A stretch of 17,023 bases of DNA from Planctomycetaceae bacterium (GTDB lineage: Bacteria; Planctomycetota; Planctomycetia; Pirellulales; Pirellulaceae). Below the pieces are notes generated by a model. That model was not told the DNA's origin, searched no databases, and saw only the letters and a list, made by a program, of their open reading frames with translations. Below, piece by piece: positions 14,865-17,023 of the stretch. The stretch spans positions 1-17,023 of the forward strand of contig DNWZ01000463.1 of assembly GCA_003506095.1 (NCBI GenBank). The letters are read 5' to 3'. Every line of letters begins with the position of its first letter. The stretch's first letter is position 1. The translations under genes and the position numbers were made by a program.

Positions 14865-15854
14865 CTAACGCGCCCAAGCAGAGTCGGGGTGTGCGCCGGT
14901 GGAAGTGGGGTGATATTCACCCACGATTTCGACATTCGTTTTCTCGGGAATCTCGTCTTCATGTCCTGTCAAAGAGAAGATGGCATTGACCATCAATCGT
15001 CTCAGATCTTCACTTTGCCAATCCAGTGATGCACCCGCGGTTGTTGTGAATGAGCGGCCTTGCTTTCCGGACGGAGCGATATAGTTTTTGAACCAAGCAA
15101 ACGGCATCTGCTTGTCTTGGCGATGGTCCGTAACAGGCGGAGCATCAGGTGCAAGGCCTGATAGCACTTGACCGTACATCAACACCGTGTCGTCGGCGGT
15201 AAGCCGTTCAACCGAATTGACATCGGTATGACAAAACAACGAATCCGCAACTCCGCGCAGAACAGGATGCGTGCGATTGTCAGGGTTGACACTGGCAAGC
15301 GTCGCCTCTTGCTGGAACTTCCCAAAGTGCGCAATCCATGTATCGCCTAAAATCTGTTGACCAAAACCACCCGGCCACTTGGTGCTGCGAAAATCCCAGT
15401 CTTTATAAATGCTGGTGCTGGCCGGCGAATAACGAAATGCATGGGTCGCATTGCGAATTCCCAATACAGGTTTTCCCGCATTCACATATTCAACAATGTG
15501 CTTCATCTGCTGGTCCGGTAATTCGCGAAACCGAGCAAATATGACCATCAAATCAGCAGTTTGTAATTCGACCAATCCAGGGATGTTGTCGTTTCGATTG
15601 GGATTGATTTGGCCGGTACTGGGATCAATGGCAAACAGCACGGTGCATTTATAACCATGATGCTGCGCAAGCAGTTTCGCAAACATCACCATCCCTTCCT
15701 CGGATCGGTAATATTCCTCGCCGGTAACAAAAACTATGTGTTGGCCGCTGCCGATCCCCGCTTTACCCGCGACGCAAAACAGAGGAACCTCTGCCGATGA
15801 TGCTGTGGGTAAGAGCATAGAAAGTACAGCGAGAAGCAAAAGAGAGGTTTTCAT
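14865..15854 (-). CDS. Secreted ThuA-domain protein
   Basis: The 329-residue protein has a signal peptide (MKTSLLLLAVLSMLLPTASSA, cleavage likely after residue 21). It then shows a ThuA (trehalose-utilisation-like, glutamine-amidotransferase fold) domain: HIVFVTGEEYYRSEEGM, LAQHHGYKCTVLF, ADLMVIFARFRELPDQQMKHI, GKPVLGIRNATHAF, HPVLRGV, HTDVNSVERL and DLRRLMVNAIFSLTG. Exported ThuA proteins are abundant in planctomycetes and often sit near sugar dehydrogenases or cytochrome genes; no catalytic role is established. The start ATG at 15852-15854 fits the signal peptide, and no Shine-Dalgarno is visible. The gene ends 33 bp from the tRNA-like fragment and so survives intact at the island edge. It is divergent from the cytochrome gene across a 399 bp spacer. 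Confidence 0.88.
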   Translation of the reverse strand: MKTSLLLLAVLSMLLPTASSAEVPLFCVAGKAGIGSGQHIVFVTGEEYYRSEEGMVMFAKLLAQHHGYKCTVLFAIDPSTGQINPNRNDNIPGLVELQTADLMVIFARFRELPDQQMKHIVEYVNAGKPVLGIRNATHAFRYSPASTSIYKDWDFRSTKWPGGFGQQILGDTWIAHFGKFQQEATLASVNPDNRTHPVLRGVADSLFCHTDVNSVERLTADDTVLMYGQVLSGLAPDAPPVTDHRQDKQMPFAWFKNYIAPSGKQGRSFTTTAGASLDWQSEDLRRLMVNAIFSLTGHEDEIPEKTNVEIVGEYHPTSTGAHPDSAWAR

Positions 15855-16253
15855 CGGAGGTATTTCCGGCGTTATCGAGACGAGAACTTAGAGGCCAGCA
15901 ACAGCGGCAAGCGACTCATCGGCCTCAGCTTTCTGGCGTTGCAAACCGCAAGACCGCTTGGGACCACTGGTTGAGGTTTTATTTGCCACGGGCCGACGAT
16001 GCAACACGCTTTTCGTGTGAGTCGTTTCCGTTTCAGTTGCAAAGCCGACAATTCTTTCGTGCTGTGTCAGTACCGATTCGACCAAAGCTGACTTGAATCA
16101 GGTCGCCGGATCAGCGACAATTAGTTGGTCTCGTTGGCAGTCAGCGGTAAAACTGATTTACCCTGCCTAGCCTGGCTTTACCCTGCCAAGCCTTGCGGTT
16201 GTTCCGCTCCCACCTTACCCTCCGCGCCCGGCCGCCACGATCGGTTCTCGCTG
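15855..16253. other. 399 bp divergent spacer with a short direct repeat
   Basis: No gene is supported between the ThuA and cytochrome starts; a 65-codon minus-strand ORF shows no family pattern. Two copies of TTTACCCTGCC(T/A)AGCC lie at 16157-16172 and 16177-16192, a 20-base period with one mismatch, ahead of the cytochrome gene. Promoters for both genes should lie here, but none stands out. Confidence 0.45.
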
Positions 16254-17023
16254 ATGCAGAAGTTGCTGTCGACGATCATGCCAGCGGTTGCCGTCTGGAT
16301 TTTGACTTTGATACTGGGTGTCAGCGTGTTTGCTGCGGATGAGGTGTCAGCGGACCCCGGCAGCGTCGACGCCGCTCGGTTCAGTTCCAGTGTCTTGCCG
16401 CTGCTGCAGACGCATTGTTTTCGTTGCCACGGAAAGGCTGGCCAGGACGGACTCATCCGCTTAGAAGGACTTTCGACCGATTTAGTTCAAGACCGTGCGG
16501 CGGCAGAGCATTGGCATGAAGTGCGGAATGCTCTGCATCGTGGTTCGATGCCGCCAGCGGACGAAGCGATTTTGCCTGAGGCAGATCGCGCGACAATCGT
16601 CAACTGGATCGACAGCGAGATCAAACGGACGTCCAACCTTCTCCGCGACCGCACCGGGCGTGTCGTGATGCGGCGGTTGAACCGCACCGAATACCATCAC
16701 ACGATGACCGATTTACTCGGACTGGAGCTCGATTACGCACGTGATCTGCCGCCGGATGCGATTTCCGAAGATGGTTTTAGCAACGATGGTCAATCGTTGC
16801 AGATGTCGCCGATCTTGTTGGAGTATTATCTGGAAACCGCTCGCCGCGCACTTGATCGCGTGATTGTCAGCGGCCCGGCGCCGGAGGTTTTTCGCCATGA
16901 GTTCACCGCCAGCAACGTCAAGCAGTGGCTGGGGAAGCCTCACTATTCCAACCGCCTCGGACGCCAGCAGCAGTTCTTGGCCAAGATCGAAAAGGATTAT
17001 GCGTTAGCCCATGACTGGCGGAC
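16254..17023 (+). CDS. Planctomycete cytochrome (PSD1/DUF1587-type), 5' part
   Basis: The frame opens at ATG 16254 and runs off the window without a stop (256 codons visible). A signal peptide or membrane anchor covers about residues 2-30 (AVAVWILTLILGVSVFAAD). Next is a c-type haem site CFRCH (C55, C58, H59) in FSSSVLPLLQTHCFRCHGKAG, with MPP and PEADRATIVNWID completing the planctomycete cytochrome C domain. From about residue 135 RRLNRTEYHHTMTDLLGLEL and EDGFSNDGQSLQMSPILLEYYL match the DUF1587 region that follows in this family. Full-length members also carry DUF1592/1588/1585 and are exported; they are thought to take part in redox steps of carbohydrate or other polymer breakdown. The frame is clean and the family call firm; the remainder lies beyond the window. 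Confidence 0.9.
   Translation, partial: MQKLLSTIMPAVAVWILTLILGVSVFAADEVSADPGSVDAARFSSSVLPLLQTHCFRCHGKAGQDGLIRLEGLSTDLVQDRAAAEHWHEVRNALHRGSMPPADEAILPEADRATIVNWIDSEIKRTSNLLRDRTGRVVMRRLNRTEYHHTMTDLLGLELDYARDLPPDAISEDGFSNDGQSLQMSPILLEYYLETARRALDRVIVSGPAPEVFRHEFTASNVKQWLGKPHYSNRLGRQQQFLAKIEKDYALAHDWR

Noticed and set aside
14775..15029. An 84-codon plus-strand ORF reading VSQVRFPPGHQ
   Set aside because: It is the translation of the tRNA-like T arm followed by antisense of the ThuA gene; tRNA sequences often give such false ORFs.
15888..16085. 65-codon minus-strand ORF between ThuA and the cytochrome gene
   Set aside because: No motif, unusual composition and no start signal; treated as non-coding.
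16482..16943. Minus-strand ORFs of 66-76 codons at the right end
   Set aside because: Antisense to the cytochrome/DUF1587 gene, whose plus-strand frame is open and clearly homologous.
1..17023. CRISPR array or complete restriction-modification/DISARM locus
   Set aside because: No regularly spaced repeats, no methyltransferase motifs, no DUF1998 or PLD gene found; the helicase alone does not make DISARM.

Overview
The window looks like chromosomal DNA from a planctomycete of the Pirellulaceae (Rhodopirellula-like) type. This rests on three secreted proteins at the edges that are typical of that group: a short neutral/alkaline ceramidase-domain protein (46-1458), a ThuA-domain protein with signal peptide (14865-15854, minus), and the start of a large planctomycete c-type cytochrome protein (CxxCH followed by a DUF1587-like region, 16254 to the window end). 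Long intergenic stretches and few Shine-Dalgarno sites fit as well. Species cannot be named from the sequence alone.

Layout. 1-2832: a probable resident block with the ceramidase-like gene, a gene-poor 580 bp gap, and a lysine-rich protein with a ParB/YhcG-like segment. 2833-5170: a recombination scar. It holds repeated short motifs, the 3' half of a proline-type tRNA (3131-3170), a 22 bp perfect palindrome four bases upstream of a truncated tyrosine-integrase gene (3284-3748), then a decayed IS21-type istA abutting an oppositely oriented decayed IS701-type transposase. 5208-5882: an intact GYF_2/zinc-ribbon/TM2 membrane protein on the minus strand. 5883-6548: a gene-free region with two related hairpins.

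6549-13282 is the core of the window: two very large, translationally coupled genes. The first encodes a protein with an N-terminal HEPN (Swt1-type, RxxxxH) domain, a small beta domain, a RapA-type SNF2 helicase and a C-terminal helical region. The second encodes a sacsin-like GHKL (Hsp90-type) ATPase with a C-terminal HNH/treble-clef-like zinc site. All helicase and GHKL motifs are intact, whereas the surrounding mobile genes are broken. This suggests the pair is the maintained cargo of an island. By analogy with other large NTPase, helicase and HEPN cassettes, the best inference is a defence or biological-conflict system. I do not recognise the pair as a named system.

13338-14832: the right-hand scar, with an N-terminally truncated IS630 transposase (frameshifted at an A6 run), a hydrophobic gene fragment, an unrecognised 156-residue ORF, and a second tRNA-like 3' end (14797-14832). 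That tRNA end shares a 13-base core with the left tRNA fragment. The two tRNA pieces bracket the whole mobile region but appear to come from different tRNAs, so they are boundary candidates rather than a clean attL/attR pair. 14865 to the end returns to ordinary planctomycete genes, with the ThuA and cytochrome genes divergent.
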